From Panulirus ornatus (lineage: Eukaryota; Arthropoda; Malacostraca; Decapoda; Palinuridae): a stretch of 64,000 nucleotides of DNA. Location of the stretch: positions 26,904,403-26,968,402 of the forward strand of contig NC_092238.1 of the NCBI RefSeq assembly GCF_036320965.1, given 5' to 3'. The notes under the pieces were generated by a model. It saw nothing but the letters and a program-made list of their open reading frames with translations. It was not told the DNA's origin and ran no database searches. The translations under genes and the position numbers were made by a program. Shown here in pieces: positions 50,050 through 62,224 of the stretch (position 1 is the first letter of the stretch; every line of letters starts with the position of its first letter).

Positions 50050-51590
50050 GTATTGGCATCCCTCAGGAACGCGAAGGATCCTCGCCTTCCCCTCGTCTCG
50101 TCCTCGGCAGGATAAGCGAATCTGATGCTTCGACAGACATCTTATGGTTCATTTTTCACCGAGACCGTGACTCGCCAGCCATGCAAACACCATCACCTCA
50201 CTCACCTCACCCAGGACGGCAGGTATTGAAGTCATGTACATGCGTATATGTATATAACGCGATAGGGAAGTTTGTTTTCCGTCTCGAGTATGTTTTCCTT
50301 ATATTCCCGGCTGGGTATGTTGAGCGGAACACATCATATTTCGTAAACAGCGCGTGGACAAACAGACAATACCCGTATAACATTTCAAGCGATATGAAAA
50401 ACAAACATTAAATTGTGTATACTACTAGTGGAAATTGAGACATCTTCAAAACCCTCGCTTTTCGTACACACTGCGCCTGGCTGTTTTTATGCTCACGTAT
50501 CCCAAGTTTCCACATACCCCACTCCAAAATAAATCCGGAAATGTATATATCAGACTTACATATCAACAGCCTGACGCGTTGTTCCATGTATTGCAGGCCT
50601 TTTATCTGTTACAGGTTTTAGATGTATATTTACCTTGTCTGTTGTGGTTTTGTCATACATTCACCATCTCTGCCATGGATTTGATATTCATTTTTACCAT
50701 CTGTTCTGGTCAACGGTGATGTTGGAAAGGTTAAGCCTCACCGTATTCGCCCAGTTTTTCTGGATTTTCAAAAAGATTTCACACAAATTGTCGAACACAT
50801 GGAAGCTTGACATAAGGATCGGTTACTTATGGAACATTAATCGTATTTCGAAGTTCCAGTTAAAGCTGCGATATACACACAGATGGTTTGGTAATGGTTA
50901 ACCCACTGTGCTTAGCGAGGCTTTGGCATCCCATCTACGTACTTCTGAAAGCTAGTCCCGTGAAATGAATGGGATTCTTTTCTAAAAGTATCAAAGAGCA
51001 TTAAAGGGGGACCTTAACCTGGCACCGATAATATTTGTCCTCGTGAATATGACCTAGCATTTGTATCGCTGTCTCCCTCCACCGTAAATATGCTCTTAAT
51101 GACCCCATATCAGTTGAGGGAAAGTGGATGCTGTACAATTGTGACTGGAATCTGAGACGAAAGTCCCAGAGGGGTAGACTCTAGATTGCCAGCCATGAGT
51201 CACTACAGTCTTTGAAGGGTATTCAGGCCTATTATCCATGAGGCAAGTGGTCAGGGCCTCTCGTAAAAAGGAAGGTCTCCGACGGTGAGTGTATATCATA
51301 AGTGTAGGCCTGCGCAAGCCACTGGAAACAACAGGGCGAGAGAGCAGGAAGCCTTCAGGCCGTCTTTTATATCTTAGGTGGAATGACGCCTTACCACAGA
51401 AGGTCCAGGATGTCCCCAGGTGTCTTTCTACCTCACCAGGAGCAAAGAGCGTGTTCAGGCCATTTCTAAAGCTCAGTGAAAACGGAATTTGACATCACAG
51501 CTTGAGGATGGTAAGAAAAAAGAAATTAGTACAGACGAAAATTCTAAAGATATTGGGACGACAGAAGGGATATGACACCGTGGTGCCATG
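50050..51590. other. Unique sequence
   Basis: Small open frames only; none recognised. Confidence 0.5.
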
Positions 51591-51599
51591 GTCAGGGGA

Positions 51600-51835
51600 C
51601 GACACAAACGATTCGACACCAGGATGCCCTAATCACCGACACCAAAGTGCCATAATGACGACACTTGACGACACCAGAGTGCCCTAATCGAAGGAGGATG
51701 ACGCCATTAGAGGGCCATGAGATCATTAAAAGTTTGACTCAAAGGTATCATGATTGACGCAAAGGTATCACGATTGACGCAAAGTTATCATGATTGACGC
51801 ATAGGTACCATGATTGACACCACGATGCAACGATC
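51600..51835. repeat. Two adjacent degenerate minisatellites
   Basis: First come GACACCAGAGTGCCCTAATC-like units. Then come five units of TCATGATTGACGCAAAGGTA near 51730-51830. Confidence 0.75.
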
Positions 51836-52424
51836 AGATGTAAGAATGTATCTCCACCGGAGCAAGAGAGCTACGAAGAGAGAAAATAACCAAGAGATGA
51901 TTTAGTAAGTAAAGGTGCTGGGGAGGAGAGACGACCTCAGAAATTCATCGGCAAAAAGAAAATGCTTTCAGACACCGACATCCAAGTCCGACGAAACCTT
52001 AAAAGACAAAAGAAAACGTACTGCAACAATACACAGACACTTGCTTATGTGCGCTTGCATGTGATCTGCCGAGAGGATGTATTGAAGGCGTAGTAAGGCT
52101 ATCCACAGGCATATGTCTCTGTGGCACAGTATATCCTCTGAATTTATAAGAACGTGGGACCAAAGCTCTTCCTTGTGAGATGTTTACGAATGCAAAGCTT
52201 TGCCACCTTCTCGACAGAATATTGTGTTTCTGTGTTGTAGAATTTCTACAGTGATATCTTTTTTCTTTTTTGATTGTGTTCATATTCTACCATTGTACAA
52301 GGAGTGAACAGATCTTTGGAAAAAAGAGATAAAGGTAGACGAAGAGAAAATTAAAATAGGAGGAGGATGGTAAAGTGAAGAAGAAAATGGTTCAAACAAG
52401 GAAGATGATGTCGAGGATGAAAAC

Positions 52425-52765
52425 AACTGCAGTGGCGACAAATGAGATGATGAATACCACAACGACGACGATGATGACGATGACGATGATGAAGATGATG
52501 ATGATGATGAATATCACTATTACGACGACGACGATGATGACGATAATGATTACGATGAATACCACTATTACGACGATGACGACGACGATGATGATGATGA
52601 TGAATATCACTATTGCGACGACGACGATGATGGTGACGATAATGATTATGATGATGAATACCACTATTACGACGATGACGATGATGATGAATATCACTAT
52701 TACGACAACGACGATGACGATGAATACCACCATTACGGCGACGACGATGATAAGAATGTCAACGA
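52425..52765. repeat. (GAT/GAC)n low-complexity region
   Basis: GACGATGATGATGATGAATA, ATCACTATTACGACGACGAC and similar recur. A 100-bp higher-order pattern is visible around ATGAATACCACTATTACGAC. Confidence 0.9.
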
Positions 52766-53074
52766 CAAATGATAGAAAAAAAAAAAATACTTCAAACCTC
52801 CACCAATGTCTTGGCTATTGAAGGCCCGGGAGGGGCTCTCTCCACAGTGCCCTTCTCTGCCCCCTCCCTCAGCCAGGGAGGACGAGCTGGAAAGATACCG
52901 AGGTTGATATTGTGGGCGGCAGACCAGCCACACGATCCCGCGGGGACAAGATGTGTGCAGGAGGATGCCAGAGACGAGAGGAGGAAGTTCGCAGGGAAAA
53001 TTAAAGTTTTTGCTTTCATGGAGTAATGGTTTCTCCGAGGCGGGTTTCATTCTCAGTCTGTTCCCCTCTCTCCC

Positions 53075-53078
<4 letters not shown>

Positions 53079-53146
<68 letters not shown>
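53079..53146. repeat. (CT)n microsatellite
   Basis: Pure CT. Confidence 0.98.
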
Positions 53147-53149
<3 letters not shown>

Positions 53150-53449
53150 TTTTCTTAGTGAAATGGAGACTCGGCGAGGTCTTCGTCCCCATTTAACAGC
53201 AAGTTCTGAATAATTCCAAAAATGTAAACCGTAATATTTTTTTTCTTTTTCTTTTTCGCAATACAGGTTATCTAAATCACCGGTGCGTCTCTCATGAACC
53301 TTAATTTCTGAAAGGTCTGTTACCAGCGAGGGGGGGAAAAATATATAGAATTGTCCTGCAACTAGAACCACTGAAGGCTGAAACAGATTACCTGCACATA
53401 CTTCCTCATTTCGGATCTTAACTGAATGAAATGAAGGAGAAAACTATTT

Positions 53450-53452
<3 letters not shown>

Positions 53453-53518
<66 letters not shown>
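53453..53518. repeat. (TA)n flanking element copy 2, left
   Basis: Pure TA. Confidence 0.98.
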
Positions 53519-53519
<1 letters not shown>

Positions 53520-53520
53520 C

Positions 53521-53727
53521 TTTTTCTTTTTTTTCACACTATTCGTCATTTCCCACGTTAGCGAGGTAGCGTTAAGAAGAGAGGACTGGGCCTTCGAGGG
53601 AATATCCTCATCTGGCCCCCTTCTCTGTTCCATCTTTTGGAAAATTAAAAAAAAAAAAAAAACGAGAGGGGAGGATTTCCAGCCACCCGCTCCCTCCCCT
53701 TTTAGTCGCCTTCTTCGACACGCAGGG

Positions 53728-53731
<4 letters not shown>
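53521..53731 (-). mobile_element. TA-bracketed interspersed element, copy 2 (5' truncated)
   Basis: This is a minus-strand copy of the element at 8355-8582. It keeps the GCTACCTCGCTAACGTGGG end, the A/T run and the CCTCCCCTCTCG block. It lacks the first 35 or so bases, breaking off at ATTCCCTGCGTG directly against a (TA)n tract at 53729. The opposite end also runs into (TA)n at 53518. Confidence 0.75.

Positions 53732-53811
<80 letters not shown>
53729..53811. repeat. (TA)n shared by element copy 2 and SINE
   Basis: TA with one TT interruption, between two mobile elements. Confidence 0.98.
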
Positions 53812-53813
<2 letters not shown>

Positions 53814-53976
53814 CTACCTTGTGTCGGATACTCGTTTATCAACCATCACAAGAGGTTTGGATGAAGGGCTGGGTTGGCTCTGAGGGATCTACCTTGTCCA
53901 GGACGGATTCGAACGCCAACCCACTTCATACCCGGATAATCACCGCTCGCCATTACACCACGGGTGTCGGGATTCG
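53812..53976 (-). mobile_element. tRNA-derived SINE, family A, with (TA)n tail
   Basis: On the minus strand it has CCGTGGTGTAATGGCGAGCG (A box) and GGCGTTCGAATCCGTCC (B box), followed by CCAACCCAGCCCTTCATCC and GGTTGATAAACGAGTATCC. It then enters the (TA)n that also borders the TA-bracketed element at 53521, so two repeats share one microsatellite. Confidence 0.7.
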
Positions 53977-54417
53977 TAAACATAATGAGAGGCCAGTGAT
54001 GAAACGGAAACAAGTCGAATGAATCAGAGTTTCGGATTGGTTTCGAACAGGTGAAGCTGTTGTATAAACACATCCGGATATGCATCAAAAACACTGATTC
54101 AGTATTAATTTTCTTCGGTAAATGAATACTCATTCAATGGTTCATATCTGAAAGTTCATATGTATCCGAGCGCTTTATTAATACTCTGTGATATTCTGCT
54201 CCATAGGGTCAGAAAATGTAAAATATGTATGTTTACCTGCTTACATAACACACACGTGAATCCTGTTTCAGAGCCGGCTGACCCATATTTCAGATCTAAT
54301 TGATGACTTCAAAAGGCGCCAGTAATATTTCATTTTCAGGGGTGAGAGGGGGGGAGAGGGGAGCAAATATTTGTAATGTTGGTATTACATTGTGTCGACA
54401 AGTCTTCGTTATACATT

Positions 54418-54790
54418 GTGCCAGCGAGTGGCTGTCAAGTGCACAATCTACCAGGGAATGGCTGTTAAGTGCACATTCTACCAGGGAATGGTTGTCAAGT
54501 GCCCAGTCTACCAGGGAATGGTTGTCAAGTGCACAATCTACCAGGGAATGGTTGTCAAGGGCACAATCTACCAGGGAATGGTTGTCAAGTGCACAATCTA
54601 CCAGGGAATGGCTGTTAAGTGCACAATCTACCAGGGAATGGTTGTCAAGTGCACAATCTACCAGGGAATGGTTGTCAAGTGCACAATCTACCAGGGAATG
54701 GTTGTCAAGTGCCCAGTCTACCAGGGAATGGTTGTCAAATGCACAGTTTACCAGCGAGTTAACATCGCCTGATTCCTCAGTCTACCAGGA
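54418..54790. repeat. 30-bp minisatellite array, about 12 copies
   Basis: The unit is TACCAGGGAATGGTTGTCAA plus GTGCACAATC. Since 30 is a multiple of three, each open frame yields a ten-residue repeat (STREWLSSAQ in one frame, IYQGMVVKCT in another). Edge units are diverged. Confidence 0.95.
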
Positions 54791-55059
54791 AGTTTGATCT
54801 TGTGCACAATTCGACTCATTCGCACACCCCGACAGCAAACCTCCCTCAACTGTACAGACTGTAATTTCCCGAACGCTGTGCTTCCGCTGAGGGGAAGAGC
54901 TGCGAGTGAGCGAGTCTGGTTCTTTGGTAAATCTCCATTCGCCTGTACGACCTGGCACACAATCTCGTCCATCCCCCCGTCGACTGCGCCAGCGGGAATG
55001 TGTCTTATCTGGATCTCGCCCGACTCTTATCGCCTTTGTAGTTGCTGCCCTCCCCTTTC

Positions 55060-55062
<3 letters not shown>

Positions 55063-55127
<65 letters not shown>
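55063..55127. repeat. (GA)n microsatellite
   Basis: Pure GA. Confidence 0.98.
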
Positions 55128-55129
<2 letters not shown>

Positions 55130-55499
55130 CTATGCATCATATAACGCACAAAAGCATTTTCGGTTCACCCACAATTATTCCTGCACTTCCAACCCATCCC
55201 CCCCCCCCCCACCCAACCCACCCATTAGCGTGGCGCATTCACCTTCACGTTCCATTAATTTTCATCTGATTGTTTTTCTCCTCACCCACCTGTTTTCTTC
55301 TTCCTAGAGGTGGGCTCATCATCCATGCTGACCCACTCGCGCTTCGCACTCTTTCTAGAGGGATGGGATTACCTTGAGAGAATCCCTTTCCGGATTTTCC
55401 AGTTGGGGGATTAGTCGGTACATGAGGATGGGCTATGAGGAGGTACTCATCTCACACGATGAGGCCAACATGTAACATCGTCGGCGGTGATTACCGACG

Positions 55500-56210
55500 T
55501 GGCACTAGGGAGGCGCCCGACGGCACAGCCAGTAGATAATTACCATCCAGTCAAACGTCTCTGAACACTGGAAACTCTTCCGGCGCCGAGCGATCGTAGC
55601 CATGACACAGTGGGTGCGCCCTTCTTCCATTGCCTGCCTAGGGTGGCGGAAGTGGAAGGTGACTGATGGATACCTTCTAGACCCAGTGTCATTCTCATGG
55701 TACCAAACCCCCTTGTGAGCGATAATTTGCATAATGAGATTTCCATTTCCAGCGACATGGTTTTTTCCACCAGCGTCGCAACACCGCCTCCGACCACAGA
55801 GCGCCTCTTGATAGGGTCGTATCTCAGGGTTGGCGCGGCCAGGTTGGAGGATGGTTGCCCCAGCGTCGTTACGGCGGCTCCTGATGAGATTATATTCACC
55901 CGAGAGGATTTGCCTCGTTAAGTTCTGGTGACGAACATACGTACATTGGCCTGGATGCTGTGGCAAGGTTGCCCCGTAATCGTATCCACCTCGGCTTCCA
56001 GTCACTTGGACGCCCGCTGATGACGAACGAAATTATTCAACTTGCTTTTCATCAGGTCGATCATTGCAACAGCAGTTTTCCGATGTGGTCTCTTTCTCTC
56101 CTCTTTGGGCCGACTTTGATGCCCGGGAGATTACGCAAGGATTCTCCATGTCTGACGAAATATCGTTGATGAACTTCTCAAACTTGAAGTTCAGTTATGT
56201 CCGCCACTTG
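55500..56210. pseudogene. Unidentified degraded coding-like segment
   Basis: This GC-richer stretch stays open far longer than its surroundings without being simple repeat. The minus strand has overlapping frames of 166 codons (55505-56005) and 119 codons (55540-55899). The plus strand has a balanced-composition frame at 55697-55921 (ILMVPNPLVSDNLHNEIS near its start, EIIFTREDLPR at its end) and another reading FSDVVSFSPLWADFDARE near 56080. The plus reading looks the more protein-like, broken into at least two frames. I do not recognise the family. A decayed transposon or integrated viral gene is possible but not shown. Confidence 0.3.
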
Positions 56211-56659
56211 AGTTGATGAGTGAGAGTTCGATGTTCATGGTCATGTTGACCAGGTGCCTGAGGAACCGCAGTTTTGCTCAACCTTCCTGTAAAGTAAGTC
56301 TGCGAGGCTAATTACTCCAAGCTCTGATAATGACTAGACACCATATAGATGGAAGGAAATTTGCTTCTGTACGAAATCACTTTTTTTTACACAAACACTC
56401 GTATTTGGAAACGAAAATACATTCCTATCTACATACATATATGCATAATTCACATACTTCTGAAGAAATACTAGACACCAACACACACAACTTTACCAAT
56501 CAGGAAAACGGGTGAGTTTGTCTGTAAAGCGAAAACCTCCCGATATTTGACATGACTCTCACCATAAACATTCTCCCGCAGAATCTTGGCAGTTCTTGTA
56601 ATTATATCACAGAGTTGTACCCTAACTTTTCTGGAATTCCGACGTCTACGTTCCGTTGA

Positions 56660-56912
56660 TCCTGATTCAATATTCTCCCTATTAATCCTGACCCTAATTT
56701 CTCCCTTCCTTCCGTTGATCTTGATCCCAATATCCTCTCACATCAATCAGTCTGACCCCAATATCTCTTCCCAAGTTACTTATGACCCAAATCCCCCACT
56801 CTCCATCCAATTAAGCCTTACACCCACTTATCCCTTCCCAGATTTATCCTTAAACCCACTTATCCCTTCCCAAATTTATCCTAAACCCACTCATCCCCTC
56901 CCAAATTTATCC

Positions 56913-56914
<2 letters not shown>
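56660..56914. repeat. Degenerate roughly 30-bp repeat
   Basis: Variants of ACCCACTTATCCCTTCCCAA plus ATTTATCCTTA become cleaner toward the right end, where (GA)n begins. Confidence 0.75.

Positions 56915-56917
<3 letters not shown>

Positions 56918-56982
<65 letters not shown>
56918..56982. repeat. (GA)n microsatellite
   Basis: Pure GA following the pyrimidine-rich 30-bp repeat. Confidence 0.98.
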
Positions 56983-56986
<4 letters not shown>

Positions 56987-57733
56987 ACTATGTATATGTA
57001 TTGTTTACCTAATCTTCGCGCAGTACGCTGGTCGGCGAATGGGGCTCCCGCAGAGCTTACAAGCTTGCCGGACTGGACCACAGTGTTGTGATGTTATGTG
57101 CCTCTCTTTCTGGAGTGGGTGCAAGACAAGTGAGAGGCAGGTGTTGTGTGCCTCAATTTTCGTAGCTACAATTTGGACATGTAATGCTGGAGTGACGGTT
57201 GATGTCGAGGGTACAAGCTGGATGGTGTATCTCGTGTGTGTCTAGGGAGTGTAGCTTTAAATGTGTGTATGCCAGGTAGAGGGGAATTTAAGATGTATAA
57301 TGGTGTTGATTCATTTTGATTTATGTTGAAAGGAATAGAAAGCCAAAGAGATCCGTAAAGTAAACTTAACGATAGGCGTGTGTGTGTGTGTGTATGTATG
57401 TTTTTTTTTTTTTTTGTTGGAGGATCCATTCTTGGCTAAAAGTCCACTTCACGGCCGGGCCTTAACCGAAATATAGATACGTTAATTATAGGGAGGTAGA
57501 AGAGACGAGGAAAAGTATTCCCGAATTTTGAAGGAAGTGAAAAAAATGATTCAAAAAAAGTGCCAAGTACGACGGTGTTCATGTTGTATACAAAATGCAG
57601 AGTCGTGGACAGAAACATCGGCGTCAGTACAACACAGAGAGCAATAAACTCTCAGTCGATGGGCAGGGACGCTCAGGCGACCATCAGTTTTATTACTTCG
57701 ACTGTGCTGCAGGTTTATACGGTTTCACGCGTA

Positions 57734-57736
<3 letters not shown>

Positions 57737-57811
<75 letters not shown>

Positions 57812-57826
57812 TAGATAGATAGATAG
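57737..57826. repeat. Compound (TA)n(GATA)n microsatellite
   Basis: TA to about 57808, then GATA. Confidence 0.98.
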
Positions 57827-58211
57827 AACACACATTAAGCCTTTGTTTCATATCCCGTTTGCAAGCGTATTACTGCTCACCGCCTGAGAAACAAGACCTC
57901 CCTCCCCCTTTTGCGAGTGTGTCTATGACGGTGAGAGGATATATGTCGGTCACAAGAGTCACCTCGTCCAGAGCACAGACACATGGCATGAGAGGAGGAC
58001 GTAATGTCACATCGCTTGCATGATATTCCTTGAACAGGCAGGCAGGCAGGCACGCTTGCATCAAAGCGATACAGGAAAGGTGTACTTTTGATCTTCAGAG
58101 GTCGTGGCCTCGGTGGCCAATAACCCAAGAGCACTCCCTCTGTGGTGGTGAACGGCATCAGGTGGTAATGGAAAGGGTTTCAGAGGGATTGTGGCGCCGA
58201 CTGTATAGTGG

Positions 58212-58213
<2 letters not shown>

Positions 58214-58255
<42 letters not shown>
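58214..58255. repeat. (GT)n microsatellite
   Basis: Pure GT. Another short GT run is at 57377-57393. Confidence 0.98.
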
Positions 58256-58259
<4 letters not shown>

Positions 58260-59130
58260 GGAGTAGGTTGGGGGCGCTGGGAAGAAGAGGGATGAGGATG
58301 AGAGGATGGTAGTTTATGTGGGGTTGGAGTTTGTCTGAATTGAAACCAAATTTGAACTCTCCTGTGGCATTTCAATTCGTCTGGTAAGCTCCTCTTGTGT
58401 AATATTATAAGCATAACAATAACAGCTGATCGTAATGCTTATTTCCGCAAAGCTATTCTAGATTACCACTTGGTGGAAAAGAAGATCTTAAGCTTTGCTT
58501 CATACCATTTTACTCAAGTGAGACAGAAGGAAGCAGAGAATTCTAAGCCACGAATCAGAGCCCAGATATTGTAAATCTTCAAGACTCGATAAGGATCGTG
58601 TGGGGCCAGAGTTGACCAGGCTTTTGATGCTACATTAAGAACATTTCGATCCCTTTAGGGAAGAGGAATAAAAATGTTTTACCTGTTACAAAAGAAGCTT
58701 ATGGGATGTCAGCGGATTTTGTTTTTTTGGATTTGTAGGGAAGGGTGCATGTAAAGAGGGGAGTGAGAGTGGGGTATGTGAGGAGGACAAAGTATTGGAG
58801 GACGTAGACAATGTGGACGATGCCAGCTGGAAGGTATATAGCCTCTGGAATAGCTACTGGAAGGGCTTTGCTGGAAGTGGCCGGTTGGTGAAGGGTTGTG
58901 AAAGACGGGAGACATGTTGGGCATGCTGTTAGTCTGTTGAGGACCGCTGTGTATGACAGCAGAAGGCCAGGGGACAAGAACGAGTTACTTCTGCCAACAG
59001 TATGGTTGTCCAAGAGCGTTTTGTCCTGGAACGTGGCACATTTCCAAACCTGATTCGTTTGAGTGGCACTCGGTGGTTATACGCGGAGACATCCAACATT
59101 GGTTGCGTGAAAGAATTAAAATGAACAACC

Positions 59131-59132
<2 letters not shown>

Positions 59133-59195
<63 letters not shown>
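59133..59195. repeat. (CT)n microsatellite
   Basis: Pure CT followed by two CCATCTACACTT units. Confidence 0.98.
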
Positions 59196-59199
<4 letters not shown>

Positions 59200-59590
59200 T
59201 ACACTTTCTCTCTCCATCTACACTTCGTTCTCTTTCTCGTCTCTCCAGTTCGGACGATGCCATCCGACGTCATCCTCTGTTGCGGTTATATAACTTTTTT
59301 TTTCCCAAGTCTCTATCTCGAAAACCGCATGAATTTCCCACGTGAATCCTATTCAGAGAGTGGCTCTTCTTGGGGAACCCGCGCGCGTAAGGCCTCTCTG
59401 CCTCGAGGATCAATTCTAATCCTCAGGGAGGCGCGCGCGGCCAGCAACATTCCTTCCAGCTCCTGCACTGATGTGATTTGTCTCTGTTCCTGCAAGCTCT
59501 TGGGATCTGTCTTCGTTGTTTTGCCTTCTGTATAACGCTTCGTATTTCCGACCCTCATTTTCATAATGACTCACTGGGCCTTAAACTTTC

Positions 59591-59592
<2 letters not shown>

Positions 59593-59672
<80 letters not shown>
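59593..59672. repeat. (TA)n microsatellite
   Basis: Pure TA. Confidence 0.98.
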
Positions 59673-59674
<2 letters not shown>

Positions 59675-59888
59675 CATATTATTGTTATAGCCACAGATCA
59701 CATAGTGTGGCGTTACTGCAGCTTCGAGGCTGCGCAACAATCAGTACCAGGGAAGTGATGGAGTCCTTTGTAGTGGGAAGTTCCTCTAGGGAAATTGTTC
59801 TTTTCGACCAGTAACGACGGTACAGCTTTGGGGGTTCACTCGCGGTGTAACCTGATTACAGGCGGAGTTCGATATATATATATATATA

Positions 59889-60121
59889 TCCCTGGGGATA
59901 GGGGATTAAGAATACTTCCCACGTATTCCCTGCGTGTCGTAGAAGGCGACTAAAAGGGGAGGGAGCGGGGGGCTGGAAATCCTCCCCTCTCTTTTTTTTT
60001 TAAATTTTCCAAAAGAAGGAACAGTGGGGGCCAGGTGAGGATATTCCAAAAAAGGCCCAGTCCTCTGTTCCTAACGCTACCTCGCTAACGCGGGAAATGG
60101 CGAATAGCTTAAAAGAAAGAA

Positions 60122-60124
<3 letters not shown>
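59889..60124 (+). mobile_element. TA-bracketed interspersed element, copy 3 (full length)
   Basis: This plus-strand copy starts CCCTGGGGATAGGGGA directly after a short (TA)n at 59872-59888. It ends CGGGAAATGGCGAATAGC followed by AAAGAAAGAAATAAA and a long (TA)n. It is nearly collinear with copy 1 over its whole length, with small indels around the T-run and the GGGGGCCAGGTGAG block. Confidence 0.75.

Positions 60125-60188
<64 letters not shown>
60125..60188. repeat. (TA)n downstream of element copy 3
   Basis: Pure TA. The short upstream TA is at 59872-59888. Confidence 0.98.
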
Positions 60189-60190
<2 letters not shown>

Positions 60191-60953
60191 CTTTTTTTTT
60201 TTTTCAGTAGGTCGTAGGATTGCTGCTGGTTTTACTTTCTATCTCGCTGAAGCTAAACTACCGGGGTATGCCATCGATACATACATCGTACACTTATCAT
60301 CTCTTCGTTATCTCTTCGCTTCGATTTTCTCACAGACTTTTTCATTTTACTGTCTTTCTTATTTAACTTTTTTTTTTTTTTTATCTCGGTATGGATTTGT
60401 GTCCTTGGCTGGACCTTTTGTTATGGTGAGATATATAAACTGAGTGGGGAAAATATGTACATTGTTTTCGAGTCCATACATATGCATTTCAGGTGTGCAT
60501 ATATTGATGGATGGAGCGACAGATAAAGATAGATAAAAGATAACTATGTAGCATGATATTGAAATAGAAAATCGAAACGTATCATATACATATATATGTG
60601 TATCATATATTTTCCCATCGACTGCCGCTCTAAGCTTAAATCTTCTCCACGCCCGCTTCCTGCTAAGAACTTCTTCAAGCTGCTTAAATTCCCCGCGCTC
60701 TCCAGTCTTCCCCCGACTTCACATTTTCTCTTGGATTGGGGAGGGGTTGGGTGGAGGGGGTGGTGGTGGAGAAAAGAGAAGCCTTTTCAGAGAGGGGGGG
60801 AGAGGATGGGGGGAGGTTTGTTTTTTGATGGTCCGCACGGCTGTTTCCACAACATAATACTGCCTTCACATCACGGCTAAACAACAAACACGGGCTTTTC
60901 CTCCTATTTCGTGGCTCTTTCTTAGGTGTGCCAAGAATTCGTCGTTTTCTGTT

Positions 60954-60981
60954 ACACACACACACACACACACAAAAAAAA

Positions 60982-61056
<75 letters not shown>
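60954..61056. repeat. Compound (CA)n, A-run, (CT)n
   Basis: CA to 60974, then about 13 A, then CT. Confidence 0.98.
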
Positions 61057-61060
<4 letters not shown>

Positions 61061-61138
61061 GTTCGCCTTTTATCTTGCTCACAAAACAGTAAAAATGCGT
61101 TCCATTTCGATTCTCGTTTCAATCAGTCTTCAGAGCCT

Positions 61139-61141
<3 letters not shown>

Positions 61142-61215
<74 letters not shown>
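61142..61215. repeat. (CT)n microsatellite
   Basis: Pure CT, a second tract 86 bp after the previous one. Confidence 0.98.
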
Positions 61216-61217
<2 letters not shown>

Positions 61218-61638
61218 CTCTCTCTCTGACTTTGAAAGACCATCTTCTTGCGTATGCCTCCAGACTCGGCTAATTCCTTTCCCACACGTTCGTATCAAAA
61301 TATGCTCCGTCGATCGTGTAGTAAAACTTAGAAGCAACAAGCGTATATCATTTCCTCAATTCGTCATTCCAAAGAATATGACAAAAAGATTTTTTTTCCC
61401 CAATATTTCTCTCGACTGTTCGTTCCGTAAACGAACGGATGGCTCATCAGGAACGCGACTGTTGCGTATTCAAGGAACACAACGGGTGGGAACCCAGCCG
61501 TCCTTAATCTTTGCATACATATATATTTTTCTATTTTCCATTTTTTTTTTTTCCCGGTGCCTCGTCTATTGTCTTGAGCCACTACAGTGCGTCGTGTATT
61601 CTAACTTCTGTTGACCTTCGCTCCTTTTCAGATTTCTG

Positions 61639-61640
<2 letters not shown>

Positions 61641-61682
<42 letters not shown>
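61641..61682. repeat. (GT)n microsatellite
   Basis: Pure GT, followed by a GAAGAGGAGG-type purine stretch. Confidence 0.98.
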
Positions 61683-61686
<4 letters not shown>

Positions 61687-61989
61687 CTCCTTCAAACACG
61701 TTAACAACAGATATTCAAGAAGATGATGAAGAGGAGGAAGAAGAAGAAGAAGAAGCTTCCTATAACAATTTTCCACCTGGTTTGATGCCTTGAGTACAAC
61801 TTAGAAAAGAGAAAAAGGATGAAGAAAATGGGTCTAAAACTTACGTTCCTTCAAGCGGTTGAGATTAAAAGAAGTTGAGCCAAGTTTACACCGGCTGCTC
61901 TGTGGCGAGACCCGGACACAGTCGGCTCTCACGGAACCCAAATGGTGGGTCTGACCCGTTCAGGCATTAGCCACATCTGTTGGGATAGT

Positions 61990-61991
<2 letters not shown>

Positions 61992-62055
<64 letters not shown>
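61992..62055. repeat. (TA)n next to Penelope-like fragment
   Basis: Pure TA ending at TTGGAAAGG. Confidence 0.98.
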
Positions 62056-62060
<5 letters not shown>

Positions 62061-62222
62061 AAGGATCACAATTTTGCGCGTGATCAAGATATTCCTATGA
62101 GTCCACGGAGAAAATGAAACACGAAAAGTTCCCAAGTGCACTTTCGTGTAATAATCACATCATCAGGGGAGACACAAGATAGAAATATAACAATCAGTTG
62201 ATATACATCGAAGAGACGAAGC
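62055..62222 (-). mobile_element. Penelope-like element fragment with hammerhead-like motif
   Basis: This is a single copy of the arm found inverted at 5397-5632, including the TTGGAAAGGATC extension and the GTGCACTT core. It begins immediately after a (TA)n tract ending near 62055. Similarity stops around 62222, where unrelated sequence begins. It is the better-preserved copy: on the minus strand it keeps CTGATGA, a GTG/CAC stem II and GAAA. It carries no coding capacity. Confidence 0.5.
62127..62172 (-). ncRNA. Hammerhead-ribozyme-like motif (candidate)
   Basis: On the minus strand the order is TCTCCC, CTGATGA (62166-62160), T, GTG, an ATTATTA loop, CAC, GAAA (62145-62142), the palindrome AGTGCACT overlapping the last A, U, then GGGA. 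Stem I can pair UCCC with GGGA, stem II GUG with CAC, and stem III is a short palindrome that would pair best as a dimer. Both invariant core blocks are present. Departures from the consensus are one extra U between CUGAUGA and stem II, and U rather than the preferred C at the cleavage position. Activity is unproven. Confidence 0.35.
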
Positions 62223-62224
62223 TA

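Noticed and set aside
52375..52821. Met/Thr-rich 148-codon frame and Val/Ile-rich antisense frame
   Set aside because: GAT/GAC repeat translation.
54300..54797. 165- and 126-codon repeat proteins
   Set aside because: 30-bp minisatellite in two frames; no start context, promoter or flanking coding sequence.
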